DNA of 12,376 nucleotides from Solobacterium sp. (GCA_016284975.1 JAEEPV010000001.1:1-12376); one strand, 5' to 3'. Positions 1 through 7,543 are shown, numbered from the stretch's first letter. The notes: generated from the letters alone by a model not told the origin. A program made the numbers and translations.

Positions 1-12
1 AGGAAGTTTCAA

Positions 13-1284
13 ATGATAGATAAATCGCTGACGGGTCATACAGATTCATCATCCGGCCCGAGACATTATGAATATGCAGTGGCAGTGCGCTTCCACAACA
101 GCGGACGCTCCTATACCTTCGGCACTGACCGTGATGATTTCAAACTCGGTGACAGGGTTGTGGTAGAAACCAGCCAGGGAATGGAACTGGGCATCTGCCA
201 GAATGCCAGTATGCATACCCGCTATCTTGGAAAAACAAAACAGCCGGAGAAACCGGTTCTTCGTCTTGCGGACGAGGAAGATATGCGCAATTTTGAAGAG
301 AATATCGAATATGCCAAGGACGCACTGGCAATCTGTGAGGAAGAGGTTAAGGATCTAGCGTTGGAGATGCACCTGCTGTCTTCGGAATACATGCTGGATC
401 GTTCCAAGATCCTCTTTGTCTATCAGGCAGAACACCGTGTGGACTTCCGGGAACTTCTGAAGCGCCTGGGCGCAAGGCTTCACTGCCGTATTGAGCTTCG
501 TCAGATCGGTGAACGGGATAAAGCCAAGATGGTCGGCGGAATTGGTCTCTGCGGAATGGAGTGCTGCTGTGCCCGGTTCAAGACAAAGACCGATGTGATC
601 TCGATCAATATGGCAAAGAATCAGCTGCTTGCCCTGAATACCGAGAAACTCTCCGGTATGTGCGGAAAGCTGATGTGCTGTCTGAAATATGAAGACGCCA
701 ATTATAAGGAACTGACCGCGGGCTTGCCGAAGATGGGCGCCCATGTCGAATATGAAGGTGAAATGTACCGTGTCACCTCAATGAATGTCATGACCAATGA
801 GGCCCGCCTGGAAAACAGCGAACGCTATCAGGTCATTACGATCGATGAACTGCGGGAAAAGACGATTGTCCGCAAAGGCATTGCGATCGCCCGCAAAGCT
901 GCCGGCCGTGCCCAGCGGCAGACCCATGTGGCACCGGGTGTGCGTGAGATGCATGATCAGCGGGCAGCCTTCAGTGCCAGTGAGAGTGAAAAGAGCCGCG
1001 GTATCTCCGCGGAATCCAAAGATACCAGCCATCAGCAGAGTGCAAGTCTCAAGCCGATGCGCAATGAACGCAAACCGAAGCAGAACCGGACCGGAACGTC
1101 TTCCGAAAACCGGAATTCTTCTGCCCGAAACAGTAACAACAGGCGCTCTGCAGGCAATGGCGGCAATAACCGCCGCAGAGAAACCCGGCGTGCAAGTGAC
1201 GCTTCGAATCCGAATGTAACGGTACGCAGCTTCAAGTCTTCCAAGACCAAAGCCGGGGAAGCAGCGAAGGAAGCGAAGAAATGA
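13..1284 (+). CDS. ricT: RicT (YaaT/PSP1 family) Fe-S regulatory protein
   Basis: The product (423 residues) matches the PSP1 C-terminal domain family typified by B. subtilis RicT/YaaT. In B. subtilis RicT forms a complex with RicA and RicF that binds [4Fe-4S] clusters and affects RNase Y-dependent mRNA maturation and development. The defining cysteine motifs are present: GIGLCGMECCC (Cys180, 184-186) and GMCGKLMCC (Cys217, 222, 223). The conserved domain covers roughly residues 17-280. The remaining ~140 residues are a basic, Arg/Asn/Ser-rich, probably disordered tail; the B. subtilis protein is about 275 residues and lacks it. An AGGAAG ribosome site at the window edge supports the ATG at 13. 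The stop overlaps the rsmI start in an ATGA, matching the holB-ricT-rsmI neighbourhood common in Bacillota. Family assignment is firm; the role of the tail is unknown. Confidence 0.95.
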   Translation: MIDKSLTGHTDSSSGPRHYEYAVAVRFHNSGRSYTFGTDRDDFKLGDRVVVETSQGMELGICQNASMHTRYLGKTKQPEKPVLRLADEEDMRNFEENIEYAKDALAICEEEVKDLALEMHLLSSEYMLDRSKILFVYQAEHRVDFRELLKRLGARLHCRIELRQIGERDKAKMVGGIGLCGMECCCARFKTKTDVISINMAKNQLLALNTEKLSGMCGKLMCCLKYEDANYKELTAGLPKMGAHVEYEGEMYRVTSMNVMTNEARLENSERYQVITIDELREKTIVRKGIAIARKAAGRAQRQTHVAPGVREMHDQRAAFSASESEKSRGISAESKDTSHQQSASLKPMRNERKPKQNRTGTSSENRNSSARNSNNRRSAGNGGNNRRRETRRASDASNPNVTVRSFKSSKTKAGEAAKEAKK

Positions 1285-2135
1285 ACCGGCAGAAAAGCTT
1301 CGAAAATGAAAAGCCGACCCTGTATCTGGTAGCGACACCGATCGGAAATCTTTCGGAAATGTCGCCGCGGGCAATCGAGATCCTGCAGACGGTCAATGTG
1401 ATCGCCTGTGAGGATACCCGGACCAGCGGACAGATGCTGAAACATTTTGGAATCAAAAGCCGTCTGATCGCCTATCAGAACTTCAATGAGGACCCAAGTG
1501 CGAAAGGGATTCTGAACCTGCTGTCACAGGGTCAGAATGTCGCACTGATCTCGGATGCGGGTTATCCCCTGATCAATGATCCGGGACAGCGGGTTGTAAG
1601 CGAAGCGGCGGCGGAAGGCTATAACGTCGTACCGGTTTCGGGCAGTTCGGCATTTCTCAATGCGCTGGTCGCAAGCGGTCTCGTGGTACAGCCGTTCCTG
1701 TTTATCGGCTTTCTGCCCTCGTCGGACAACGAACGGGCAAAGAAACTGCGGGAATACCGCAATTATCCGATGACGCTGGTGTTTTATGAAGCACCGCATC
1801 GGATTCAGAAATGTCTTGAGACCTGTCTTGAGGTACTGGGGGACAGACGGTGCTGTATCGCAAGAGAACTCACCAAGGTTCATGAGGAGTTTATCCGCGG
1901 TACTTTGAAAGAAGTGCTCGCAGAATGCGACGGCCTCAAGGGTGAGATCGTTCTGATCATCGACGGAAACAAAGATGATTACCGCAAGGATGTGGACTAC
2001 GGAACTCTGATGAACATGGTCAACAGCCAGGTCATGCAGGGTCTGTCCAAATCGGATGCGGTCAAGAAGGTTGCCGGAGAAACCGGCATCTCTCGGAAAA
2101 AGCTGTATGACCTTGTTCACAGCAAGGAAAACTGA
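1281..2135 (+). CDS. rsmI: 16S rRNA (cytidine(1402)-2'-O)-methyltransferase RsmI
   Basis: RsmI uses S-adenosylmethionine to 2'-O-methylate C1402 in the decoding centre of 16S rRNA, which tunes translation fidelity. The protein (284 residues) shows the tetrapyrrole-methylase-type fold motifs in order: LVATPIGNL (16-24), ACEDTRTS (42-49), LISDAGYPLINDPG (89-102), the SGSSA loop (120-124, usually PGPSA), FIGFLP (141-146), FYEAPHRI (168-175) and ARELTKVHEE (194-203). Its length is typical of the family. Translation is probably coupled to ricT through the 4-base ATGA overlap. A short gap leads to the PrsW-like gene, so the four genes 13-3279 look like one transcription unit. Confidence 0.97.
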   Translation: MNRQKSFENEKPTLYLVATPIGNLSEMSPRAIEILQTVNVIACEDTRTSGQMLKHFGIKSRLIAYQNFNEDPSAKGILNLLSQGQNVALISDAGYPLINDPGQRVVSEAAAEGYNVVPVSGSSAFLNALVASGLVVQPFLFIGFLPSSDNERAKKLREYRNYPMTLVFYEAPHRIQKCLETCLEVLGDRRCCIARELTKVHEEFIRGTLKEVLAECDGLKGEIVLIIDGNKDDYRKDVDYGTLMNMVNSQVMQGLSKSDAVKKVAGETGISRKKLYDLVHSKEN

Positions 2136-2156
2136 GGATAAAAGGAGGGAATTCCT

Positions 2157-2855
2157 ATGAGTTTATCGACGTATGTTTATTTGTTCGCTGCAATTCTTCC
2201 GGCAATTGTTCTGCTTCTGATGATCTACAGACAGGACAAGCTCGAGCGGGAGTCGACGTCACTTCTTCTGAAGCTGGTGTTCGGCGGTGTTCTTTCGGCA
2301 CTTGTGGCGCTTGTTCTCGAAAGCATATTCGGCGGAATACTGCAGAACATGTATTTCAGCAGTGTCGTTACGGCAACGATCGCAAATGCGATCATGATCG
2401 GACTTTCCGAAGAATTCGCAAAGATGCTTTTCCTGAAGAAATACAGCTGGAACAGCCCGGAATTCAACTACATGTTTGACGGCATCGTTTATGCGGTGGC
2501 GGTTTCCCTCGGCTTTGCGGCGTTTGAAAACATCTTCTATGTATTCCAGTATGGTCTTTCCGTAGCGGTATCAAGAGCACTGCTTGCGGTGCCTGCGCAT
2601 ACGGCGTTTGCGATATACATGGGTTCCTTCTACGGAAAGGCAAAGTACTGTGATGTCTATGGTCAGAAAAAGGCATGCAGAATGAATCTTCTGTGGGGAT
2701 TCCTGTTTGCGGCAGGACTTCATGCGTTCTATGATGCCTGCGCACTGCTTGGCTCCGATACGGCAATGCTGATCTTTGCGGCATTCGTTATCATCATGTA
2801 TATCATCGTCATCCGTAAGGTCAGAAAAGAATCCAGGGAAGATCAGGCTTTCTGA
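2157..2855 (+). CDS. PrsW-family intramembrane glutamic protease
   Basis: This polytopic membrane protein (232 residues) carries the PrsW signature residues: LSEEFAK (Glu85, Glu86), FAAFENIFY (Glu124, Asn125), VPAHTAF (His148) and HAFYD (His189, Asp193). Seven to eight hydrophobic segments span the sequence. B. subtilis PrsW performs site-1 cleavage of the anti-sigma factor RsiW; the broader family includes CAAX-type prenyl proteases. The substrate here is unknown and no sigma/anti-sigma pair is visible. An AAAGGAGGG ribosome site 7 bases before the ATG fixes the start. The gene lies 21 bp after rsmI and 7 bp before the DUF3842 gene, so it is probably co-transcribed with both. A membrane protease near secreted-peptide genes is suggestive, but the operon position points to a housekeeping role. 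Confidence 0.88.
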   Translation: MSLSTYVYLFAAILPAIVLLLMIYRQDKLERESTSLLLKLVFGGVLSALVALVLESIFGGILQNMYFSSVVTATIANAIMIGLSEEFAKMLFLKKYSWNSPEFNYMFDGIVYAVAVSLGFAAFENIFYVFQYGLSVAVSRALLAVPAHTAFAIYMGSFYGKAKYCDVYGQKKACRMNLLWGFLFAAGLHAFYDACALLGSDTAMLIFAAFVIIMYIIVIRKVRKESREDQAF

Positions 2856-2862
2856 GTAAGAA

Positions 2863-3279
2863 ATGATGAAGCGGGTACTGATCGTAGATGCGCAGGGCGG
2901 AGGTCTTGGAAAACAGCTGATCCTGAAGATCCGCAGAGAGATTCCGGATGTGCATATCACAGCGGTAGGAACCAATGTGGCCGCAACGACTGCGATGATG
3001 AAAGCCGGTGCGGATGAAGCGGCAACCGGAGAAAACGCAGTTCGTGTCTGCGTGAAAAAAGCGGATTACATCGTCGGGCCGATCGGTATCGTGATTGCCG
3101 ATGCGATGCTTGGAGAGATCACAGCGGAAGTAGCCCGTGCGGTTTCTCAGGCAGACGCAAAGCGGATCCTGATTCCCTTCAGCAACTGTGACAACTTCAT
3201 CGCCGGCGTATCGGACTTCTCCACCGGCCAGCTGGTAGATGAGGCGGTGAATCATCTCAAAAAGATACTTTCCGACTGA
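2863..3279 (+). CDS. DUF3842 family protein
   Basis: A small soluble protein (138 residues) matching the DUF3842 family of Clostridia and Erysipelotrichia. It opens with a beta strand and glycine-rich loop (LIVDAQGGGLGKQL, about residues 6-19) like a Rossmann nucleotide-binding start. Alternating strands and helices follow, with a conserved segment around VGPIGIVIADAMLGE (residues 68-82). The family has no established biochemical role; nucleotide or cofactor binding is only an inference from the glycine loop. Tandem ATGs at 2863 and 2866 are both possible starts, and the ribosome site is weak. Coupling to the PrsW-like gene, which stops 7 bp upstream, probably helps translation. A strong terminator follows 50 bp after the stop. 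Confidence 0.82.
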   Translation: MMKRVLIVDAQGGGLGKQLILKIRREIPDVHITAVGTNVAATTAMMKAGADEAATGENAVRVCVKKADYIVGPIGIVIADAMLGEITAEVARAVSQADAKRILIPFSNCDNFIAGVSDFSTGQLVDEAVNHLKKILSD

Positions 3280-3324
3280 GTCATTCGGACGAACGTGAAT
3301 ACAGGACTGCAGTAATACATCATG

Positions 3325-3358
3325 AAAAAGGGCATATCCAGCGGATACGCCCTCTTTT
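3325..3358. terminator. Bidirectional intrinsic terminator
   Basis: A 10-bp stem with one G-T pair (3330-3339 pairing with 3343-3352, 3-base loop) is flanked by five A on the left and CTCTTTT on the right. It can therefore end the plus-strand operon finishing at 3279 and the convergent minus-strand gene finishing at 3382. Confidence 0.85.
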
Positions 3359-3381
3359 GATTTCAAAGAAGAATGAATTTC

Positions 3382-4125
3382 TTATTTGTCGGTTTTCACA
3401 TCAGCCGCATCATCGACCGGCTTTGCTTCCACGGTAACGGCCGGTTCTTCCGAAACAGCTTTGCCCGGTTCCGCTGCAGCAGCTTTTACTTTTGCCTGTT
3501 CGGCAGCCACAGCCGCCTCCGCATCCTTCTGGATCTTTTCAACCGCCTTCATCGTCTCATCGACGTGTCGGTTGATTTCCGCTTCTACTTGATTGATTCT
3601 CTCCTGGACAAATCCAACCGTAGTGCCAAGTGTCAGGAAATCAATTCCGCACTGAATCTCCCACATGCCAACGAGAATACCAATGCTTGTAGCGGCAGTG
3701 GAAGGATACATGAAGGAATAGATACCGAGAATGACACTCAGAAGACCGCTGAAGAACTGCAGAACCCAGTGGTTGTTAAAGAACCGTGTCTTCACAGAGT
3801 AGTAGACGGTGATGCATCCCTTGATCAGGAACCATGCGGCAGTCAAAAACAGAACAATGCGATCCAGCCCCATAACACCGGAAGATCCAGTATTGCCCGG
3901 ACGGAACAGATAAACAAAGCCGATAATGACGGACACAATACTGATGATGAATTCCGGGACAAGTGCCTTCCGCTTGAAGAAGCGGACGATTCCATAGACA
4001 CCATAGACCAGCAGCATCGCCGCAAAGAGCGTCATCACACTGTAGTATGTATTGATCGGAGCGACCATGCAGTAAATGCCGCCGATGATACATACAATAC
4101 CGAGAATAATACTAACAGCAACCAT
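3382..4125 (-). CDS. HdeD/DUF308-like membrane protein with coiled-coil tail
   Basis: A 247-residue protein whose first ~150 residues form about six closely spaced hydrophobic helices with the repeating short-loop layout of the HdeD/DUF308 family. E. coli HdeD is linked to acid resistance, but no biochemical activity is known for the family. After residue ~165 comes a soluble segment with coiled-coil character (VQERINQVEAEINRHVDE onwards), then an Ala/Lys/Glu-rich low-complexity tail ending VKTDK. The start is supported by an AAAGGGG ribosome site 8 bases upstream of the ATG (minus strand, about 4134-4140). It is convergent with the ricT operon and shares its terminator. The minus-strand ORF remnant behind it (4167-4553) is only 41 bp away and could once have been co-transcribed. 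Confidence 0.75.
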   Translation of the reverse strand: MVAVSIILGIVCIIGGIYCMVAPINTYYSVMTLFAAMLLVYGVYGIVRFFKRKALVPEFIISIVSVIIGFVYLFRPGNTGSSGVMGLDRIVLFLTAAWFLIKGCITVYYSVKTRFFNNHWVLQFFSGLLSVILGIYSFMYPSTAATSIGILVGMWEIQCGIDFLTLGTTVGFVQERINQVEAEINRHVDETMKAVEKIQKDAEAAVAAEQAKVKAAAAEPGKAVSEEPAVTVEAKPVDDAADVKTDK

Positions 4126-4166
4126 AATTTAATCCCCTTTCTGAATGGTCTTTGCCATATACCTGT

Positions 4167-4553
4167 CTATAATGCATTCAAATTGGAATGAACGCAAGCG
4201 GAATTATCGTGATGAACACACTCAATTCTGTGGTATTTCTCGATTTCTGACCCGACAAAAATGGAATGAAACTGCGTAAGCGGCAGTGCCAGAAATACCA
4301 TGGCGACCGTTCCAATCAGCAATCCTCTCCCGAGGGATTTCATCTTTCCTCCGAAACTGCCCTGCGTAAACATAGACAGTGCCTCGAGACAGTTCAGACG
4401 CATGAAGATCAGGGTGATGATAATCCAGAAGCTGGCATTGAAGTATATTTCGAACTCCCTGCCGACAAGTGAGGCAAACAGGCCGGAATTATGCTGTACG
4501 GCATATTTGATCCGAAGTCCGCAATTATAAATAATCAGTTCCGCGGCAGCCAC
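4167..4553 (-). pseudogene. Probable truncated membrane-protein remnant
   Basis: The reading frame is open for 128 codons from a GTG at 4553. It codes about three hydrophobic segments (around residues 2-12, 40-54 and 78-92) and a polar, His/Asn-rich end. No ribosome site precedes the GTG. The open frame extends 7 codons further upstream (to 4574) with hydrophobic residues still coded and no ATG before an in-frame stop. This looks like a membrane protein that lost its N-terminal part. I do not recognise the family. It could still be a small functional membrane protein, since the codons and hydrophobicity look protein-like, but a broken gene is the better reading. Confidence 0.45.
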
Positions 4554-4871
4554 AAACAGGATATTGGACTGTAATTAGCTCATAAAAGCTTTGATGACAG
4601 TATTTTTCGCATAATTCCTCCGGGTGAATCAATAAAAATACTATAGACATTTACACTTTCGGGTATCGGGTTTGTTGTCCGGTTCCGAAATAATACAATC
4701 TGTATTTCTTCTTTTCTGAAGGAGTTCTTTTTCTGTAAAAAATTTCAAATAAATTCCGACGGTACGGAAGAATTGTAAAAAAGTAAGGGGGTTTACGATA
4801 CCCTATAGGATTCAGAAATCCCTGTATGTCAAAGACGGGGAGGTACATGTATTCGTGGCTGATTCCAATCG

Positions 4872-4899
4872 TGGAAACAGCGTACTAATTCCGTATATT
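4872..4899 (+). promoter_or_regulatory. Cassette promoter E
   Basis: TGGAAA (4872-4877), a 16-bp spacer and TATATT (4894-4899) precede the peptide gene at 4982. The layout matches the promoters at 9045, 10152 and 10650, including CCG immediately before the -10 box and a CTGATTGTGGA stretch about 15-20 bp downstream, which also occurs at 10692. Assignment is by comparison between cassettes; start sites are not known. Confidence 0.5.
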
Positions 4900-4938
4900 G
4901 TTATAGAAGAAACCTGATTGTGGAGAGATAGGACAAGT

Positions 4939-4959
4939 CATTTCACAGTCAGTGAAATG
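4939..4959 (+). promoter_or_regulatory. Leader hairpin with conserved AGTCA loop
   Basis: A perfect 8-bp stem (CATTTCAC with GTGAAATG) presents AGTCA as its 5-base loop, directly before the AAAGGAG ribosome site. AGTCAGT recurs at the same place before the genes at 5944, 10260 and 10755. It could be a translational control site bound by a protein or RNA; that role is inferred. Confidence 0.5.
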
Positions 4960-4981
4960 AGTGAAAGGAGATTTTACTGAA

Positions 4982-5317
4982 ATGATGGAATTATCTGAGG
5001 AATTAAAGCAGAAACTGAGTAAAGCAAAAGGTGATGCGGACTTTTTCAAGATACTTGCAGAAAACGGAGTCGATACGGAAGCGTACAAAAAGTCACTTAC
5101 AGAAGACGATCTGGCAAACGTTAATGGTGGATTTGAAAATATAGATGGAATAACCGTAACCTGCAAATGGTGCGGTGAAGACAGATCTGATGAAATATCC
5201 TACCAGTTTTGGGCATCAATGAATTGTAAGTGTTCAACTTATCGCTGCAGATCCTGTGGAAAATACGTGCGTGTAATCGGTAGATTGTGCTACAGGCAGG
5301 AAGATCCGTGGGATTAG
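4982..5317 (+). CDS. Nif11-like leader peptide with zinc-ribbon-like core
   Basis: A predicted 111-residue precursor-like peptide. Residues 1-50 form a Nif11-type leader: amphipathic helices, LAENGVD (25-31), then the classical double-glycine site LTEDDLANVNGG (39-50). The ~61-residue core that follows holds CKWCG (Cys61, 64), ISYQFW, CKC (Cys82, 84), YRCRSCG (Cys89, 92) and a last Cys103: a zinc-ribbon-like arrangement. Leaders of this kind normally direct RiPP maturation enzymes and C39-peptidase ABC exporters. Here no such enzyme is nearby, so export or modification is inferred. An upstream in-frame GTG (4961) overlaps the ribosome site AAAGGAG and is unlikely; the ATG at 4982 is the better start. 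Homologous copies lie at 5944, 9147 and 10755. Confidence 0.8.
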   Translation: MMELSEELKQKLSKAKGDADFFKILAENGVDTEAYKKSLTEDDLANVNGGFENIDGITVTCKWCGEDRSDEISYQFWASMNCKCSTYRCRSCGKYVRVIGRLCYRQEDPWD

Positions 5318-5339
5318 TCACGGACTGATACAGAAAAAA

Positions 5340-5412
5340 TCCTGTGATTATGCAGTTCACAGGAATCATAACGAACAGACCGGTCGTGTCAGAGGCAGGT
5401 CTGTTTACGTTA
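5340..5412 (+). terminator. Double hairpin / terminator after first peptide gene
   Basis: Two hairpins follow the stop at 5317. The first is a perfect 8-bp stem (5340-5347 with 5357-5364) without a T run. The second pairs 5374-5381 with 5398-5405 (AACAGACC/GGTCTGTT), can extend through ATAACG/CGTTAT, and is followed by TTTACGTT. The second is the likelier terminator, isolating this gene from the next one. Confidence 0.6.
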
Positions 5413-5459
5413 TGAGGAAGAACCAGGCAGTGAATCCCGTGTGCCGCTCGTTATCTTTT

Positions 5460-5489
5460 TTGATCTGCCGAAACCGTAATCATTATAAC
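5460..5489 (+). promoter_or_regulatory. Possible sigma-A promoter
   Basis: TTGATC (5460-5465), an 18-bp spacer and TATAAC (5484-5489) lie ~70 bp before the peptide gene at 5559. This region lacks the TGGAWA box and AGTCAGT leader of the other cassettes, so this gene is probably controlled differently. Confidence 0.35.
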
Positions 5490-5558
5490 CATAATAGATA
5501 TAACAGGTGTCTGAATGGTGCCTGAGGCATATATAAATAGGAATTGGAGGAAATACGA

Positions 5559-5798
5559 ATGAAAGAAAAGAAGTATGAAAATAAGGTTGATGAACGTAAT
5601 CTGAAAGGAATCGCCGGAGGCAGCGGAAGCAGCCTGAACGGACGTGAGGTAAGTTGTCCTGAGTGCCGCCGCTCTGATTGTGTCACTCCCACCGGAAACA
5701 AAGATACCGAATCTCTGGTCATTCCGATGTATGAGTGGAAATGCAACTACTGCGGTGAAGTATTCTGGTCTCACAGAAACCGTCAGCCGGAAGACTAG
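5559..5798 (+). CDS. Short double-glycine leader peptide with CxxC...CxxC core
   Basis: A 79-residue product. The short charged leader ends in VDERNLKGIAGG (residues 10-21), a double-glycine cleavage-type site. The core is Gly/Ser-rich at first, then SCPECRRSDC (Cys33, 36, 41) and KCNYCG (Cys62, 65): two CxxC knuckles, as in small zinc ribbons. It lacks the long Nif11-like domain and the (F/Y)SxQ motif of its neighbours, so it is a divergent relative or an independent recruit. A TTGGAGG ribosome site 8 bases before the ATG at 5559 decides the start. Secretion after GG cleavage is inferred from the leader; the metal site from cysteine spacing only. Confidence 0.72.
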   Translation: MKEKKYENKVDERNLKGIAGGSGSSLNGREVSCPECRRSDCVTPTGNKDTESLVIPMYEWKCNYCGEVFWSHRNRQPED

Positions 5799-5838
5799 AA
5801 ACGACCGTCGTAATCGATACAGATGAATGATTCGGATG

Positions 5839-5868
5839 TGGGGAGGCAGAACGCTTGCTTTGTATAAC
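5839..5868 (+). promoter_or_regulatory. Cassette promoter D (divergent)
   Basis: TATAAC (5863-5868), preceded by TG and with a GTGGGGA stretch 18 bp upstream (5839-5844), stands ~75 bp before the gene at 5944. The 5' leader carries CTGCAGTCAGTACCAGA at 5912-5928, identical to the box before 10260. The -35 region matches its sister promoters less well. Confidence 0.4.
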
Positions 5869-5943
5869 GCTATGAGAGGACTCAGCGTTTGGCGAAATAG
5901 CGAAAGACTCTCTGCAGTCAGTACCAGAACAGAGGAGAAATGT

Positions 5944-6411
5944 ATGGCAGAAATGGAGAAAACCGATAACGAAGCCATTAAGAAAACATACACCAGTAAG
6001 GCCGCTGCTTATTATGGCTTGAAACAGGATCTTCAGAAGATAATTCCGGCTGAAGTACAAAAGAAACTCGATGCGGCAATAAGTGATGTGGAGACCTGCA
6101 AAATTCTGGCGGAAAACGGAATCGATGTGGAAATGATTGAGCAGATGATCACAGATGCAGGTTTTGATCAGATCAAGATTGGCCTGCAGGAAGAACGTGA
6201 TAAAGAACTCGAAATGATTTCTGCAGGCTTTAAACTGAACAACGGTGTAGAGCTGGTTTGCACCTGCGGAGCGAAAGACCCGGAAGATTTCTCCTATCAG
6301 TTCTGGTGTTCTTCGTTTGACTGCGGACCGAATGAGGGCATTTTCCGCTGCAGGAAGTGCAATCGGTATTTCAAAGTTGATAAAGACAACAACCAGACAG
6401 AGAGGGATTAA
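5944..6411 (+). CDS. Nif11-like/zinc-ribbon peptide with degenerate GG sites
   Basis: A 155-residue homologue of the products at 9147 and 10755. The Nif11-like region runs from about residue 20 to 95 and includes LAENGID (55-61). The zinc-ribbon-like core has CTCG (Cys106, 108), DFSYQFW, Cys122, Cys127 and FRCRKC (Cys136, 139). Both leader cleavage-type sites are altered: the N-terminal GG of its relatives is Thr-Ser (17-18) and the second is Ala-Gly (SAGF, 93-96). AG is still tolerated by some C39 peptidases, so cleavage at the second site remains possible. The GAGGAG ribosome site 6 bases before the ATG at 5944 sets the start; the frame is open further upstream but that part is the promoter/leader region. 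It may be a diverging paralogue or one retained for another role. Confidence 0.78.
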   Translation: MAEMEKTDNEAIKKTYTSKAAAYYGLKQDLQKIIPAEVQKKLDAAISDVETCKILAENGIDVEMIEQMITDAGFDQIKIGLQEERDKELEMISAGFKLNNGVELVCTCGAKDPEDFSYQFWCSSFDCGPNEGIFRCRKCNRYFKVDKDNNQTERD

Positions 6412-6450
6412 AGATAACCATCTGAATCGCAGCTGTTAAGTTTCTAATCC

Positions 6451-6480
6451 AAGGTCACTCCGAAACGGGTGATCTTTTGT
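6451..6480 (+). terminator. Intrinsic terminator after gene 5944
   Basis: A 10-bp stem with two wobble pairs (6451-6460 with 6467-6476, loop CGAAAC) is followed by TTTTGTT. The 3' arm ends in GTGATCTTTT, related to the GCGGTCTTTT/GTGGTCTTTT ends of other cassette terminators. Confidence 0.8.
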
Positions 6481-6635
6481 TATTCCGATTCCGATAATGA
6501 GAACTCTCTAAAAAAATATCAATCTTATAAGCTCTCTTTTCTCATATGAAAAACAGAGAGACCCGGGGCAGAGCAGATGATACTGCCTGAGTTATGGGTA
6601 GGTATAACAGGAAAAAATTGAGGTTTCTCTTTTCG

Positions 6636-6667
6636 GAATTATCCTCTCAAAGAGGGGCGGTTCTTTT
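6636..6667 (+). terminator. Orphan intrinsic terminator-like hairpin
   Basis: GAATT-A-TCCTCT pairs with AGAGGG-GC-GGTTC around a CAA loop, then TTTTCC. The 3' half resembles the terminator at 10455-10480 (GGGGCGGTTCTTTT against GGGGCGGTCTTTT). No reading frame ends into it, so it may serve an unseen small transcript or be the relic of a lost peptide cassette. Confidence 0.5.
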
Positions 6668-6738
6668 CCGGCGAATGACCATGGCGAAACTATTCAAGCA
6701 TTCAAGCATGATAAACTATGAACTATAAGGTGACAAAA

Positions 6739-7419
6739 ATGAAATGTAAATGTTGTGATAGGGATCTGCCAGACCGTGTTTCGGTATGTCCGTTCTGCGG
6801 AGCGGATGTGGAAGCTTCTCAGGATGAGAACAAACCGGACAATGAAACAAATTCTCTTTCTGGTCACGAAGTGAACGAGTCTCTCAGTCAATCCGGGAAA
6901 ACGGCTGAAGAAGGAACGGTTTTCCGTACAAAGATGGCTGCCGCAAAACAGGCAGGATTAGGGATGAAATGGTACATATTCATGATTGTGATGACGATTG
7001 TCACTGCAGGTATGTTTTTTGGTACGGCTTACCATTTATTTACCGGATATTACTATGCCAATATTCTTGGTGATACACCGGAACTGTTTAACAAGGTTTC
7101 AAACTTATATCAGATGTACCCAGCGCTCAATTATGTTGATAAGTTTTGTGGAATCATGTGTGTTGGAATTGCAATTATTGCCGGAATCACCGCTTTCAGA
7201 CTGATACAGTTCCGGCGAAATGCGCCGGGATTGCTTTCTTTGCTGTGTCTGGCAGATATCTTATTCTGTTTGATCCGGTATGTGGCGGAGTATGGCATCT
7301 TTGAGTTATTCACACTGGCTAACATCCTGGAGAACGCACTTCATTTCATACCTGCTGTGATCGCACTGGTCGTAAATATGATCTATTTTGGAAAAAGAGA
7401 GTTTCTGTTTGACCGTTAA
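6739..7419 (+). CDS. Zinc-ribbon membrane protein, function unknown
   Basis: A 226-residue protein with an N-terminal cysteine cluster CKCC (Cys3, 5, 6) and CPFCG (Cys17, 20), typical of a small zinc-ribbon domain. An acidic/Ser-rich linker runs to about residue 65. About four transmembrane helices follow, starting near residue 77 (KWYIFMIVMTIVTAGMFFG) and ending before a short FGKREFLFDR tail. The architecture recalls other zinc-ribbon-plus-membrane proteins of Bacillota, which are uncharacterised. An AAGGTG ribosome site 7 bases before the ATG at 6739 supports this start over the ATG at 6718, which has none. It sits among the zinc-ribbon peptide genes but has no GG leader. A role as immunity or sensor protein for them is possible but only inferred from position. 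Confidence 0.7.
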   Translation: MKCKCCDRDLPDRVSVCPFCGADVEASQDENKPDNETNSLSGHEVNESLSQSGKTAEEGTVFRTKMAAAKQAGLGMKWYIFMIVMTIVTAGMFFGTAYHLFTGYYYANILGDTPELFNKVSNLYQMYPALNYVDKFCGIMCVGIAIIAGITAFRLIQFRRNAPGLLSLLCLADILFCLIRYVAEYGIFELFTLANILENALHFIPAVIALVVNMIYFGKREFLFDR

Positions 7420-7466
7420 ATCAAAAGAAGTCTTATCGGACGGATTTCAATACGATTGAAGCGCAA

Positions 7467-7495
7467 AAACTTGCTGAATAACAGCAGGTTTTTTT
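7467..7495 (+). terminator. Intrinsic terminator after zinc-ribbon membrane gene
   Basis: A 10-bp stem with one wobble (7467-7476 with 7482-7491, loop AATAA) runs into seven T. Strong and well placed, 48 bp after the stop at 7419. Confidence 0.9.
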
Positions 7496-7543
7496 ACAGG
7501 GAATGGAAACACAGAGTGAATGCTGGAATAGCTGGATTAATCT

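Larger units (their letters stand above)
4554..4981. other. AT-rich intergenic region before the peptide island
   Basis: No convincing gene is present. The stretch is more AT-rich than the flanking operons and marks the left edge of the accessory island. It contains an imperfect hairpin (outer arms TTTCGG at 4657-4662 and CCGAAA at 4685-4690), the cassette promoter at 4872-4899, and the 5' leader of the first peptide gene. Confidence 0.5.
6412..6738. other. Intergenic region with two terminators
   Basis: Besides the terminator of the preceding gene, this stretch holds a CTCTCT/AGAGAG inverted repeat (about 6534-6560) and a second terminator-like hairpin (6636-6667). No gene can be supported between the two terminators. 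A direct repeat of ATTCAAGC lies near 6692-6707, just before the next gene. Confidence 0.5.

Noticed and set aside
778..1445. Several open frames opposite and out of frame with the 3' part of ricT.
   Set aside because: They follow from the Arg/Ser-rich tail codons and have no start signals.
3373..4191. Long plus-strand frame (272 codons) opposite the DUF308-like gene.
   Set aside because: Polar, improbable composition; the minus strand has the membrane-protein pattern, ribosome site and terminator, so this is a shadow.
4651..4848. Minus-strand 65-codon frame upstream of the first peptide gene.
   Set aside because: Low-complexity aromatic/Lys composition, no ribosome site and no recognisable domain; it looks like chance in AT-rich DNA.
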